DNA of 64,000 nt from positions 1-64,000 of the forward strand of contig CAVYRN010000004.1 in assembly GCA_963771015.1 (NCBI GenBank). The letters run 5' to 3'. This document shows positions 51,204-59,534 of the stretch, piece after piece. The translations under genes and the position numbers were made by a program. This DNA is from CAVSJJ01 sp963771015. Its GTDB lineage: Bacteria; Actinomycetota; Actinomycetes; Actinomycetales; Dermatophilaceae. The notes beneath the pieces are model-generated. The model searched no databases, had not been told where the DNA came from, and was given only the letters and a program-made list of their open reading frames with translations. Position 1 is the first letter of the stretch, and each line of letters starts with the position of its first letter.

Positions 51204-52217
51204 GTGCGGGTGGGTCTGGCCGGGTACGGCTCGGCGGGCCGGGCGATCCACGCGCCGCTGCTGGCCCGCGCCGGATGCACCGTCGTGGCGGTCGCGACGA
51301 GCAACCCCGCGCGGGTGGCGGAGGTTCACGCGGACCTGCCGTCGGCTCGGGTCGTCGACGACCTGGACGCGCTGCTCGCCGGCGGCGACCTCGACCTCGT
51401 CGTCCTCGCCACCCCGTCGGGCGCCCACGCGGCCCACGCCACGCGCGTTCTCGACGCGGGCCTCCCCGTCGTCGTCGACAAGCCGCTCGCCGTGAACGCC
51501 GCCGAGGCCAGAGCCGTCGTGGAGCACGCGGAGCGGATGGGCCTGGCCCTCACCGTGTTCCAGAACCGCCGGTACGACCCGCCGTTCGCGACGCTCGCCG
51601 AGGTCGTCTCTGGTGGGCTGGTGGGTCGCCCCTTCCGGTTGGAGCTGCGCTGGGAGCGCTGGCGACCGGAGCCGAGGCACCGCTGGCGGGAGCGGCTTCC
51701 GGCCACGGAGGGTGGCGGCATCCTTCTCGACCTGCACACGCATCTCGTCGACATGGCGGTCGGGGTCCTCGGCCCCGTCGAGGCCGTGTTCGCCACCCTC
51801 GCCGCCCGGCTGAGCGTCGCCGAGGACGACGCCGTCCTCGTCTGCCGCCACCGCGGCGGGGTCGTGTCGCACGTGTCGGCCACCTCCCTGTCCGGGGCGC
51901 CGGGGCCCTTCCTGCGGCTGCTCGGCACGTCGGGCGCCTACCTCGTGGGCGCGGCGCCGGACGAGCCCGGCGTCGCCCACCCGGAGCTCGCCGACGACGA
52001 GGCGCACTGCGGGTGGATCTACCAAGGGGACCGTCGGCAGGCGGTGCCCGGTGTCGCGGCGGACCAGGCGGACTTCTATCGGGCGGTGCGCGCGGCCCTG
52101 AGGTCCACGGAGCCGCAACCGGCGATGCCCGTCGACCCGCGTGACGCCGTCCACACCCTCGAGATCATCGACGCGGCGCGGCTGAGCGCCGCGCAGGAGC
52201 GGGTGGTCCTGCTCTGA
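51204..52217 (+). CDS. Gfo/Idh/MocA-family NAD(P)-dependent oxidoreductase
   Basis: 337 residues from a GTG three bases after the MMPL stop. The dinucleotide-binding GYGSAGRAIHAPLLARAG opens the protein. LVVLATPSGAHAAHATRVLD and GLPVVVDKPLAVNAAEARAV (the conserved DKP Lys) follow, then VFQNRRYDPPFATL and GGGILLDLHTHLVDMAVGVL (catalytic His region). It should oxidise a sugar or similar alcohol; the substrate is unknown. A link to the MMPL transporter is suggested only by co-transcription. Confidence 0.92.
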   Translation: MRVGLAGYGSAGRAIHAPLLARAGCTVVAVATSNPARVAEVHADLPSARVVDDLDALLAGGDLDLVVLATPSGAHAAHATRVLDAGLPVVVDKPLAVNAAEARAVVEHAERMGLALTVFQNRRYDPPFATLAEVVSGGLVGRPFRLELRWERWRPEPRHRWRERLPATEGGGILLDLHTHLVDMAVGVLGPVEAVFATLAARLSVAEDDAVLVCRHRGGVVSHVSATSLSGAPGPFLRLLGTSGAYLVGAAPDEPGVAHPELADDEAHCGWIYQGDRRQAVPGVAADQADFYRAVRAALRSTEPQPAMPVDPRDAVHTLEIIDAARLSAAQERVVLL

Positions 52218-52269
52218 CGGGCCGGCCGACCGTCCCGGTCGCCGGGCACGGCATACCGACGATGGCGGG

Positions 52270-53004
52270 TCAGGGGGTGCGCAGCCGGCGCGGCTCGAGG
52301 CGTTCCTCGACGGCCCGGTCACCGTCCCTGCGGACGAGGTAGGCACCCTTCCCGTCGGTCTCCGCGACCGCCTCGACCAGCGCCGTGCCGTGGTAGACCA
52401 GTCCGACGCCGTCGTCGGTGCAGTGGGTCTCCGGGAGGGTCCCCGCCGCGACGAGTCCCTCGACGAGGGGACGGCGGCGGACCTCGCTGTCGTAGTGGAC
52501 CCCGTTGCCGTAGGGGAGCAGGGCCAGCCCGTTGGTGACCGCCCGCAGCTCGGGGCCGAACGAGTCGGTGGTGCCGCCGACGTACCAGCAGATCGACCCG
52601 GCCGAGACGCCGCTGAGGACGACTCCGGCCTGCCAGGCCCGGCGCAGGATCGGCCCGAGCCCGTGCACCTCCCACACGGCGAGGAGGTTCGCCACCGACC
52701 CACCCTGGACCCACACGACGTCCTGCTCGAGCAGGTGGCCCTCGACGTCGTCGAGGTTGGGCATGGGGAACAGGTCGAGGGTCGTCACGTCGATGCCGGC
52801 GACCCGCCCGGCCTGATGCATGTCGTCGTTGACGTGCCGCTGGTCGCCGGACGCGGTGCCGACGAAGGTGAGCCGCGGGGCGCGCCCCGCCACGCCGGCC
52901 AGCTCGACGGCGTGGTGGACGAGGGCGTCGAACTCGATCCGGGTGCGCGTTCCGAAGCGGTACCCGCCCGAGGTGGCGAGGATGGTGGGGACGTCTGCGG
53001 GCAT
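52270..53004 (-). CDS. Peptidase E-like (S51 family) protein
   Basis: 244 residues. The nucleophile elbow SGVSAGSICWYVGG gives the S51 Ser. GTASGDQRHVNDDM, VWVQGGSVANLLAVWEVHGL and GLALLPYGNGVHYDSEVRRR (with His) are also family motifs. S51 members cleave Asp-X dipeptides (PepE) or process cyanophycin; this one fits the general actinobacterial peptidase E-like group. The ATG at 53004 lies 6 nt after a TAGGGT box on the same strand. Confidence 0.88.
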   Translation of the reverse strand: MPADVPTILATSGGYRFGTRTRIEFDALVHHAVELAGVAGRAPRLTFVGTASGDQRHVNDDMHQAGRVAGIDVTTLDLFPMPNLDDVEGHLLEQDVVWVQGGSVANLLAVWEVHGLGPILRRAWQAGVVLSGVSAGSICWYVGGTTDSFGPELRAVTNGLALLPYGNGVHYDSEVRRRPLVEGLVAAGTLPETHCTDDGVGLVYHGTALVEAVAETDGKGAYLVRRDGDRAVEERLEPRRLRTP

Positions 53005-53010
53005 GGCCTC

Positions 53011-53016
53011 ACCCTA
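53011..53016 (-). promoter_or_regulatory. -10 box of the S51 peptidase gene, leaderless type
   Basis: TAGGGT on the minus strand, 6 nt (GAGGCC) before the ATG at 53004. Confidence 0.6.
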
Positions 53017-53079
53017 CGAGCCGCCGGGGGCTGTGGATAACTCGACGGTGGCCCGGGGCGGTTGGGCGACAGTGGCCAC

Positions 53080-54681
53080 ATGACGAGTCACGGCGCGGGC
53101 GTTCGGCGCGACGGAGGATGGCCGGAGGTCCGAGGGGAGGGGCCGGCTCCACCCGAGGTTCCCGGCTTCGAGCTGGGCGACCTGCTCGGGGTGGGCTCCA
53201 GCGGTGCGGTCTGGTCCGCGGTACGCGAGGAGGACGGCGCGCTGCTCGCGGTGAAGGTCGTCCGGGGGGCGGCGGGTGTGGCGCTCGAGTCGGCGTCGCG
53301 TGAGCTGGCGGTCCTCGGGCGGGCCGCGGCCGACCACGTGCTTCGGGTCCATGACGCGATGGCTCTCGACGGGGGCGACGTCGTCCTCGTTCTCGACCAC
53401 ATGGCCGGTGGCTCCCTCGGCCGGGTCGTCTCAGCCCGCGGGCATCTGACCCCGGGTGAGGCGGTGACCGTCCTCTCGCCGGTCGCGGCGGCGCTGGGCC
53501 GGCTCCATGCCGTCGGGGTCGTCCATGGTGATGTCGCCCCGGGCAACGTCCTTCTCGACCGAACCGGCCGACCGGTGCTGGGCGACCTCGGCACCTCACA
53601 CATCGCGGGGGAGGTGGTCGACGAGGTCAGCGGCACCGACGGGTTCCTCGCCCCCGAGGTCCTCGCCGGCGGCCTGCCGGATGCCGCCGCGGACGTCTAC
53701 GCCGTCGGGGCGCTCGGCTGGTTGTGTCTCACCGGCTCAGTGCCGGGGCCCGCGCCGCTGCGTGGGAGCCTCGAGGAGGCCCTGACCCGGCACGGCGGCC
53801 CGCTGGGCGGGGGAGCCGGTGAGCCGGGGTATGCCGCGCTCGTTCCCCTCATCGAGCGGTGCCTGGACCCGGATCCCGCTCGGCGCCCCGCCGCGGACGC
53901 GCTTGCCGTGGCGGTCTTCGAGTGCACCCCGCCGCGGCCGCTCCCGGTCGCCTCGGGCCCCGACGACGTGAGCGGGCTGACGCACCGCCTCCGGGCCGCG
54001 GCCGTGGGTGCGCCGGTGGAGGGGCCGGCGCGCCGCCGGTTTGCTCGGCGTCTCCGGGCCAGGGCGCCGATCCGGGGGCCCCGGCGTCGACCGGCTCGGC
54101 ACGGTGCCGCACGGCTGCCGCGCGGGCCGCTCCTGGCCGCCTCGGGCCTCATCCTGCTGCTCGGCGTCCTCACGGCGTCCCTCGTGCTGTCTCGCCGCAC
54201 CCCTGCCGCGGCCGACCCGGTCCCGGTCGTGGCGAACACCACCACGACCGGGACCGGGGACCACGCGGACCCGACGCGCGAGCCTGCCGCCCCCGGGTCG
54301 AACCCCGCGGCCTTGCTCGCGGCACTCCTCGAGCGCCGGGCCGAGGCATGGCGGGCCGGCCGGGTGGACCGGCTCTCCTCGGTCGATGCCCCAGGGTCGG
54401 CCGCCCTGGCCCGGGACACGACCCTGCTCACCGGTGTGCAGCAGGACGGGCTGCGCTACCGCGGGCTCGGCTTCGTCGTCGTCTCCGCGGACGTCGTGAC
54501 CACGAGCGCAACGGCGGCCGTGCTGCGCGCGCGGGTCGACACGACGGCCTACGTCGTGGAGGGACCCGGCGCAGACCGGCGACGGTCGGCGGCGGTGGGC
54601 GACCCCGTCCTCATCGACCTCGTCCGGACCGCCGACGGGTGGCGGGTCGCGGACGTCCGGGAGGTGCCGCGGGGGTCCTAG
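53080..54681 (+). CDS. Receptor-like Ser/Thr protein kinase with outer NTF2-like domain
   Basis: 533 residues from ATG 53080, 6 nt after a GACAGT element in the leaderless position (weak). The kinase domain has a P-loop (LGVGSSGAVWSAV), ATP Lys (LLAVKVV), catalytic loop HGDVAPGNVLL and LGDLGTSH in place of DFG. The usual Lys two residues after the catalytic Asp is Ala. One helix (LLAASGLILLLGVLTASLVL, near 375) leads to an outer domain of about 120 residues that looks NTF2-like (AEAWRAGRVDRLSSVDAPGS). It is probably active but atypical; ligand and substrates unknown. The stop codon shares a CTAG with the convergent epimerase. Confidence 0.85.
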   Translation: MTSHGAGVRRDGGWPEVRGEGPAPPEVPGFELGDLLGVGSSGAVWSAVREEDGALLAVKVVRGAAGVALESASRELAVLGRAAADHVLRVHDAMALDGGDVVLVLDHMAGGSLGRVVSARGHLTPGEAVTVLSPVAAALGRLHAVGVVHGDVAPGNVLLDRTGRPVLGDLGTSHIAGEVVDEVSGTDGFLAPEVLAGGLPDAAADVYAVGALGWLCLTGSVPGPAPLRGSLEEALTRHGGPLGGGAGEPGYAALVPLIERCLDPDPARRPAADALAVAVFECTPPRPLPVASGPDDVSGLTHRLRAAAVGAPVEGPARRRFARRLRARAPIRGPRRRPARHGAARLPRGPLLAASGLILLLGVLTASLVLSRRTPAAADPVPVVANTTTTGTGDHADPTREPAAPGSNPAALLAALLERRAEAWRAGRVDRLSSVDAPGSAALARDTTLLTGVQQDGLRYRGLGFVVVSADVVTTSATAAVLRARVDTTAYVVEGPGADRRRSAAVGDPVLIDLVRTADGWRVADVREVPRGS

Positions 54682-55580
54682 GACGCCGTGGCGAGCACCC
54701 AGCCCAGTGCCGCGGGCACCGTGTCGTGGGTGGGGATGAAGCCGCTCTCGCGGAGGACGCGACCGACGACCCGCTGGCTGGCCAGGATGTCGCCGGCGAA
54801 CCCACCGACGACGGCGCGCAGGGCGAGCGACGGCGCGGGGAGCAGCGCCGGACGGTGCAGTGCCTCGCCGAGGGCCCGGGCCAGGTCCCGCTGCCGGACC
54901 GGCGCGGGACCGCACAGGTTGACGGGGCCGGTGACCTCGGGAGAGTCGATGAGATGGGCGATGGCGCGGACCTCGTCCTCGAGGGTGATCCACGGCCAGA
55001 ACTGCCGACCGGAGCCGAGCGGGCCGGCCAGGCCGAGCCGACCGAGTCGGAGCAGTGGGGCCAGGGCGCCTCCGGACCCGCTGAGAACGAGGCCGGTCCG
55101 CGCCAGGGCGACGCTGGCGCCGGCCTCGACCGCCGGGGCCGCGGCGGCCTCCCAGGCCCGGACCACGTCGCTGAGGAACCCGGTTCCGGCGGGGCTGTCC
55201 TCGGTGAGCTCCTCCTCGCCGCGGTCGCCGTAGAAGCCGACGGCCGACCCGTTGACGAGCCGGACTCCCGTGTCGCCCTCGGCGATGGCGGTCGCGACGG
55301 CGTGGGTCGCATCGGTACGCGAGGTGAGGATCTTCGCCCGGTACTGCGGGGTCCACCGATGGTCACCCACGCCCGCGCCGGCGAGGTTGACGACGGCCGT
55401 CACGCCGTCGAAGGTGGCGGGGTCGAGGCGGCGCGACGCGGGGTCCCACTGGACCTCGTCCCCGCCCTGCGGGAGATGTCGGACGAGGCGGAACACCTCG
55501 TCACCCCGCTCCCGCAGGTGGGCGACGAGAGCGGTCCCGATGAGCCCCGAGCTCCCGGTGACGGCAACGCGCTGGCTCAT
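54678..55580 (-). CDS. TIGR01777-family NAD(P)-dependent epimerase/SulA-like protein
   Basis: 300 residues from ATG 55580, after GAGGGG. The Rossmann motif VAVTGSSGLIGTALVAHLRE, then VNLAGAGVGDHRWTPQYRAK (the signature of this family) and LVNGSAVGFYGDRGEEELTE with the short-chain-like Tyr. WPWITLEDEVRAIAHLI and a C-terminal DUF1731 region (LPAPSLALRAVVGGFAGDIL) complete the match. Substrate unknown. It lies 22 bp downstream of sucB on the same strand and overlaps the kinase stop. Confidence 0.9.
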   Translation of the reverse strand: MSQRVAVTGSSGLIGTALVAHLRERGDEVFRLVRHLPQGGDEVQWDPASRRLDPATFDGVTAVVNLAGAGVGDHRWTPQYRAKILTSRTDATHAVATAIAEGDTGVRLVNGSAVGFYGDRGEEELTEDSPAGTGFLSDVVRAWEAAAAPAVEAGASVALARTGLVLSGSGGALAPLLRLGRLGLAGPLGSGRQFWPWITLEDEVRAIAHLIDSPEVTGPVNLCGPAPVRQRDLARALGEALHRPALLPAPSLALRAVVGGFAGDILASQRVVGRVLRESGFIPTHDTVPAALGWVLATAS

Positions 55581-55602
55581 CAAGGACCCCTCAGGAGACG
55601 CC

Positions 55603-57393
55603 TCACAGGCCGAGCGAGGCCTCGAAGGCGCCCTCCTCGAGGCGGTTCTTCATCGCCGTGAGGAACCGGGCCGCATCGGCACCGTCGACGATCCGGTGGT
55701 CGTAGGACAGCGCCAGGTAGACCATCGAGCGAACCGCGATCGTCTCACCACCGTCGCTGGCGGTGACCGCGACCGGCCGCTTGACGACGGCCCCGGTGCC
55801 GAGGATGGCGACCTGTGGCTGGTTGATGATCGGGGTGTCGAACAGGGCGCCACGGCTACCGGTGTTCGTGATGGTGAAGGTGCCACCGGCCAGGTCGTCC
55901 GGGGTGATCTTGTTCGTCCGGGTCCGCTCGGCGAGGTCGGCGATGGCCTTGGCGAGGCCGGCGATGCTGAGGTCTCCGGCGTTCTTGACGACCGGGACGA
56001 TGAGGCCCTTGTCGGTGTCGACCGCGATCCCGACATGCTCGACGCCGTGGTAGGTCACCTCGTCGCCGTCGATGCTCGCGTTGACGGTCGGGTACGACTT
56101 GAGTGCCTCGACCGCGGCGAGTGTGAAGAACGGCAGGAAGCTGAGCTTGGTGCCCTCGCGCCGCTCGAAGTCGGCCTTGGCCCGGTCCCGCAGCCGCCCG
56201 ATCTTCGTGACGTCGACCTCGACGACCGTCGTCAGCTGGGCAGAGACCTGGAGCGACTCGACCATGCGCTGGGCGATCATCCGGCGCAGCCGGGTCATCT
56301 TCTCGGTCGTGCCGCGCTTGGTCGTGTCCACCGGAGCAACGGCAGCGGCGGCCTTGGCCGGGGCTGCGGCGGCGGGAGCCGGCGCCGCAGTCGGAGCCGG
56401 CTCAGGCTCGGGCTCGGCCGCCTTCTTCGCGGCCTCGGCGGCCGCGAGGACGTCCTGCTTGCGGATCCGGCCGCCGACACCGGTGCCGGTCACCGTGCCG
56501 AGGTCGACGCCGTTGTCGGCGGCGAGCTTGCGCACGAGCGGGGTGACGTAGGCCGAGGCATCGGGGCTGGCGTCACCGGCGGGTGCCGGGGCCGCGGGTG
56601 CCGGGGCGGCGGGTGCCGGGGCGGCGGGTGCCGGGGCGGCGGGTGCAGGAGCGGGAGCCTGCCGTTCGACCGGCCTCTCCTCGGCAGCCGGGGCGGCCTG
56701 CTCGGGGGCCGAGGTGCTGGGCGGGGCGGCGGAGGGTGTCCCACCGACCACGGCGAGGTCGGCACCCACGGGGACCGTCTCGTCCTCCTGGACGAGGATC
56801 GCCGTCAGCGTTCCGGCCACCGGGGACGGGATCTCGGTGTCGACCTTGTCGGTCGAGACCTCGAGAAGTGGCTCGTCGATCTCGACCTGGTCGCCGACCT
56901 TCTTGAGCCACCTGGTCACGGTGCCCTCGGTCACGGACTCGCCCAGTGCAGGCATGGCCACGGTCGTCCCGGTCTCGCCGGCCGCGGGAGCAGCCGGGGC
57001 GGGCTCGGCGGCAGGTTCGGCGGCGGGTTCGGCCTGAACCGCCGGCGCCGGTTCGGCCACCGGTGCGGTCTCGGCCGCGGGCGCGGGCTCTGGCGCGGGC
57101 TCTGGCTCCTCGGCAGCCGCGGCCTCGGGGGCGGGGGCGGACTGGGGCGCTGCCTCGCCGTCACCGACCACGGCGAGGTCGGCGCCGACCGGGACCGTGT
57201 CGTCCTCCTGGGCGAGAATCTCCTGCAGGACCCCCGCGACGGGTGAGGGAATCTCGGTGTCGACCTTGTCGGTCGAGACCTCGAGAAGTGGCTCGTCGAC
57301 CTCGACCCGGTCGCCGACGTTCTTGAGCCACCGGGTCACGGTGCCCTCGGTCACGGACTCGCCCAGCGCGGGCATGGTCACGCGTTCGGACAT
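55603..57393 (-). CDS. sucB: 2-oxoglutarate dehydrogenase E2, dihydrolipoyl succinyltransferase, two lipoyl domains
   Basis: 596 residues; the ATG at 57393 follows GAGAAGGAG. Two near-identical lipoyl domains carry the acceptor lysines Lys43 and Lys184 in EVSTDKVDTE. They are joined by Ala/Pro/Glu-rich linkers. An E3-binding domain (YVTPLVRKLAADNGVDLGTV, GGRIRKQDVLAA) and a catalytic domain ending ALSYDHRIVDGADAARFL (His and Asp of DHRxxDG) follow. The sequence is of the actinobacterial SucB/DLAT type, which can serve both pyruvate and 2-oxoglutarate complexes. LipA/LipB nearby lipoylate it. Confidence 0.93.
   Translation of the reverse strand: MSERVTMPALGESVTEGTVTRWLKNVGDRVEVDEPLLEVSTDKVDTEIPSPVAGVLQEILAQEDDTVPVGADLAVVGDGEAAPQSAPAPEAAAAEEPEPAPEPAPAAETAPVAEPAPAVQAEPAAEPAAEPAPAAPAAGETGTTVAMPALGESVTEGTVTRWLKKVGDQVEIDEPLLEVSTDKVDTEIPSPVAGTLTAILVQEDETVPVGADLAVVGGTPSAAPPSTSAPEQAAPAAEERPVERQAPAPAPAAPAPAAPAPAAPAPAAPAPAGDASPDASAYVTPLVRKLAADNGVDLGTVTGTGVGGRIRKQDVLAAAEAAKKAAEPEPEPAPTAAPAPAAAAPAKAAAAVAPVDTTKRGTTEKMTRLRRMIAQRMVESLQVSAQLTTVVEVDVTKIGRLRDRAKADFERREGTKLSFLPFFTLAAVEALKSYPTVNASIDGDEVTYHGVEHVGIAVDTDKGLIVPVVKNAGDLSIAGLAKAIADLAERTRTNKITPDDLAGGTFTITNTGSRGALFDTPIINQPQVAILGTGAVVKRPVAVTASDGGETIAVRSMVYLALSYDHRIVDGADAARFLTAMKNRLEEGAFEASLGL
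56579..56653 (-). repeat. Five tandem 15-bp repeats in a sucB linker
   Basis: Plus-strand unit GCGGGTGCCGGGGCG, encoding Ala-Pro-rich five-residue repeats on the minus strand. They form the flexible linker before the E3-binding domain. The last copy is diverged. Confidence 0.9.
56831..57375 (-). repeat. Duplicated lipoyl-domain DNA within sucB
   Basis: The 49 bp at 56831-56879 are identical to 57251-57299 (offset 420 bp = 140 codons), and similarity continues to about 56955/57375 with few mismatches. The copies encode the two lipoyl domains. Confidence 0.9.
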
Positions 57394-57583
57394 GGTGTGC
57401 GTTCTCCTTCTCGAGGTGGAGCCGTCCGCCCATGGTAGTTGCGGCGGACCGATGGCCGTCCGTGCGGTGCTGCAAGGTCGCCCTCGGCGATGAGAGGCGG
57501 CGTCCCGTGCATCTTGTCACTGTCCTACCCGGGTATGCCGCTCCCGACCGTACGCCGGTTCACCGGGCACCGGGGTTGACGCC

Positions 57584-57589
57584 TAGGGT
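57584..57589 (+). promoter_or_regulatory. -10 box of the 107-residue gene, leaderless type
   Basis: TAGGGT lies 6 nt (TGGGTC) before the ATG at 57596. No ribosome site. Confidence 0.6.
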
Positions 57590-57595
57590 TGGGTC

Positions 57596-57919
57596 ATGTC
57601 ATGGCGGAGGCGTTCAGGCCGGGCCGGGTCCCCGGGATCGGAGATGTCGCGGTCCGAGCTCGGTGCCGTGCGGTCCCATTTCGAGGAGTTCATCGCGAGC
57701 CGGCGGGGCGTCGAGGCGTACGTCGAGCCCGCCACGCACGTCACCGCCACGACGGTCATCCTCATCGCCTTCGACGGTGAGTGGACCCGCCGGGCGCTGC
57801 CCAACCGGGAGACGGCCTTCGACGTGGCCGGGAAGCTCGGCATACCCGTCTACGACGTCAACCTCACCGGCTACCCCAGGCGGATGCGGGAGTGGACGTC
57901 GCGACAGCGCCGGGAGTGA
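57596..57919 (+). CDS. Conserved-looking hypothetical protein
   Basis: 107 residues. A basic N-terminus (SWRRRSGRAG) is followed by a compact region (HFEEFIASRRGVEAYVEPAT, TTVILIAFDGEWTRRALPNR, TAFDVAGKLGIPVYDVNLTG) that looks like a small folded domain with Trp, Arg and Pro at regular places. I do not recognise a named family. The leaderless -10 box and coding bias support a real gene. A rare ATA Ile codon occurs inside a CGGCATAC octamer. It converges with pepA. Confidence 0.7.
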   Translation: MSWRRRSGRAGSPGSEMSRSELGAVRSHFEEFIASRRGVEAYVEPATHVTATTVILIAFDGEWTRRALPNRETAFDVAGKLGIPVYDVNLTGYPRRMREWTSRQRRE

Positions 57920-57950
57920 GCGGCGTGCCTCGCGGCGCCGCCGGACATCC

Positions 57951-59468
57951 CTAGGCGCGTCCCTCGACCAGGGCGAGGAGGGTCGCGACGCCGTAGCCGG
58001 TGCCGCCCTTAGGGGTGGCACCGTGCGCGCCCTTCTCGTTGAAGGACGGGCCGGCGATGTCGATGTGCGCCCACGGGATGCCCTCGCCGACGAACCCCTC
58101 GAGGAACAGCCCAGCGGTGAGCATGCCGCCCCAGCGGTCGGCCTTGTGCGCGATGTCGGCGACGGCGGAGTCCAGGCCCTTGCGCAGGCCCGGCGGCAGC
58201 GGCATCGGCCAGGCCGGTTCGCCGGCCCGGTCGGCGGCCGCGACCACCTCGGCCCGGAAGTCCTCGGCGTTGGCCATGACCCCCGCGACGAGCGGACCGA
58301 GGGCGACCATCTGGGCGCCGGTGAGGGTCGCGATGTCGACGATCGCGTCGGGTGCGGCCTCGGACGCCAGACAGATCCCGTCGCCGAGGACCATGCGTCC
58401 CTCGGCGTCGGTGTCGATGATCTCGACGGTCGTGCCGTTGCGCATCGTCACGACGTCGCCGGGCCGCTGGGCGCTGCCGCTCGGCATGTTCTCCGCGAGG
58501 CAGAGGTGACCGGTGACGGCGACGGGGACCTTGAGCTCGGCCGCGGCGAGGACCGTCGCGGCGACCGCGGCCGCCCCGGCCATGTCCGACTTCATCGTCA
58601 GCATGCCGGCGGGGGTCTTGATGCACAGGCCGCCGGAGTCGAAGGTGATGCCCTTGCCGACCAGGGCGATGCTGCCCTTGGCGCGGGCCGGCTTGTAGGT
58701 CATGGTGACGATCCGCGGCGGGTGGACCGAGCCCTGGCCGACGCCGACGATGCCGCCGAAACCGCCCTTGGCGAGGGCCTTGTCGTCGAGGACCGAGAGG
58801 GTGATCCTGCCGGGGGAGGCCGTGACGGCGGCGCGGACCGTCTCGACGAAGCTCTGTGGGACGAGGAAGTTCGGAGGGGTGTTGACGAGGTCTCGGGCGA
58901 GGTCGCGGGCCCTGCCCAGGATGCCGGCCCGCTCGACGACGGCCGTGGCACCGGCGCCGGTCATCGCGGACGCGATGAGGATGTCGGGACCGGCTGCGCC
59001 GGCCTTGCCCGTCCGCACCGCCCCACCCTTGGTCGAGGACTTGTGAGCCGTGAACCGGTAGCAGCCGGCGTACGCACCGTCGGCCACGGCGCCGAGGCCG
59101 GTCGGGTCGGTCGCCGGGAGGAGGACCGCCACCGTCCTCTTCGTCGCGAGCGAGCGCAGTGCGACACCGGCGGCATCGTGGAGAACCGCGTGGTCGTATG
59201 CCGCCTTGCGCGCCGGCGCGTCGCCGAGGCCGGTGAGGACGACCGATGTCGCGGTCACGCCGGGGACCGAGACGATGCGGACGACCTCGTCGGGGTCGCC
59301 GGTCGCCTCGTGGTCGGACAGGACCGCCTCGAGGTGGGCGACGGCCTTGCGCGGCAGGCCGTGCCCGGCCGCGAGGGCCGCGCCGTCCGGGCCACGGACG
59401 GTCCCGACGACGAGGGCGTCGGCGGCGATGTCGGCTGGGGTCGTACCGGTCAGGGCCAGCGTGGTCAC
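57951..59468 (-). CDS. pepA: Leucyl aminopeptidase PepA (M17)
   Basis: 505 residues. The GTG at 59468 follows AAAGGAGA. An N-terminal macro-like domain precedes the metallopeptidase domain: LVGKGITFDSGGLCIKTPAG (metal Lys/Asp), MKSDMAGAAAVAATVLAAAE, and the M17 signature as DTDAEGRMVLGDG, followed by IVDIATLTGAQMVALG. It frees N-terminal residues from peptides with two metal ions. It is divergent from gcvT across a 66-bp gap. Confidence 0.96.
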   Translation of the reverse strand: MTTLALTGTTPADIAADALVVGTVRGPDGAALAAGHGLPRKAVAHLEAVLSDHEATGDPDEVVRIVSVPGVTATSVVLTGLGDAPARKAAYDHAVLHDAAGVALRSLATKRTVAVLLPATDPTGLGAVADGAYAGCYRFTAHKSSTKGGAVRTGKAGAAGPDILIASAMTGAGATAVVERAGILGRARDLARDLVNTPPNFLVPQSFVETVRAAVTASPGRITLSVLDDKALAKGGFGGIVGVGQGSVHPPRIVTMTYKPARAKGSIALVGKGITFDSGGLCIKTPAGMLTMKSDMAGAAAVAATVLAAAELKVPVAVTGHLCLAENMPSGSAQRPGDVVTMRNGTTVEIIDTDAEGRMVLGDGICLASEAAPDAIVDIATLTGAQMVALGPLVAGVMANAEDFRAEVVAAADRAGEPAWPMPLPPGLRKGLDSAVADIAHKADRWGGMLTAGLFLEGFVGEGIPWAHIDIAGPSFNEKGAHGATPKGGTGYGVATLLALVEGRA

Positions 59469-59521
59469 GGCGGGGTCTCCTTTGGTTGCGGTGCTCCGCA
59501 GACTAACGGAGCAAGGCGCGG

Positions 59522-59527
59522 TAGCCT
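59522..59527 (+). promoter_or_regulatory. -10 box of gcvT, leaderless type
   Basis: TAGCCT lies 7 nt before the gcvT ATG at 59535. No ribosome site. Confidence 0.6.
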
Positions 59528-59534
59528 CCGAGAC

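Noticed and set aside
48573..52703. 1376-residue open frame on the minus strand
   Set aside because: It is antisense to the MMPL and Gfo/Idh genes, Arg/Asp/Gly-rich, with no domain; a typical high-GC shadow.
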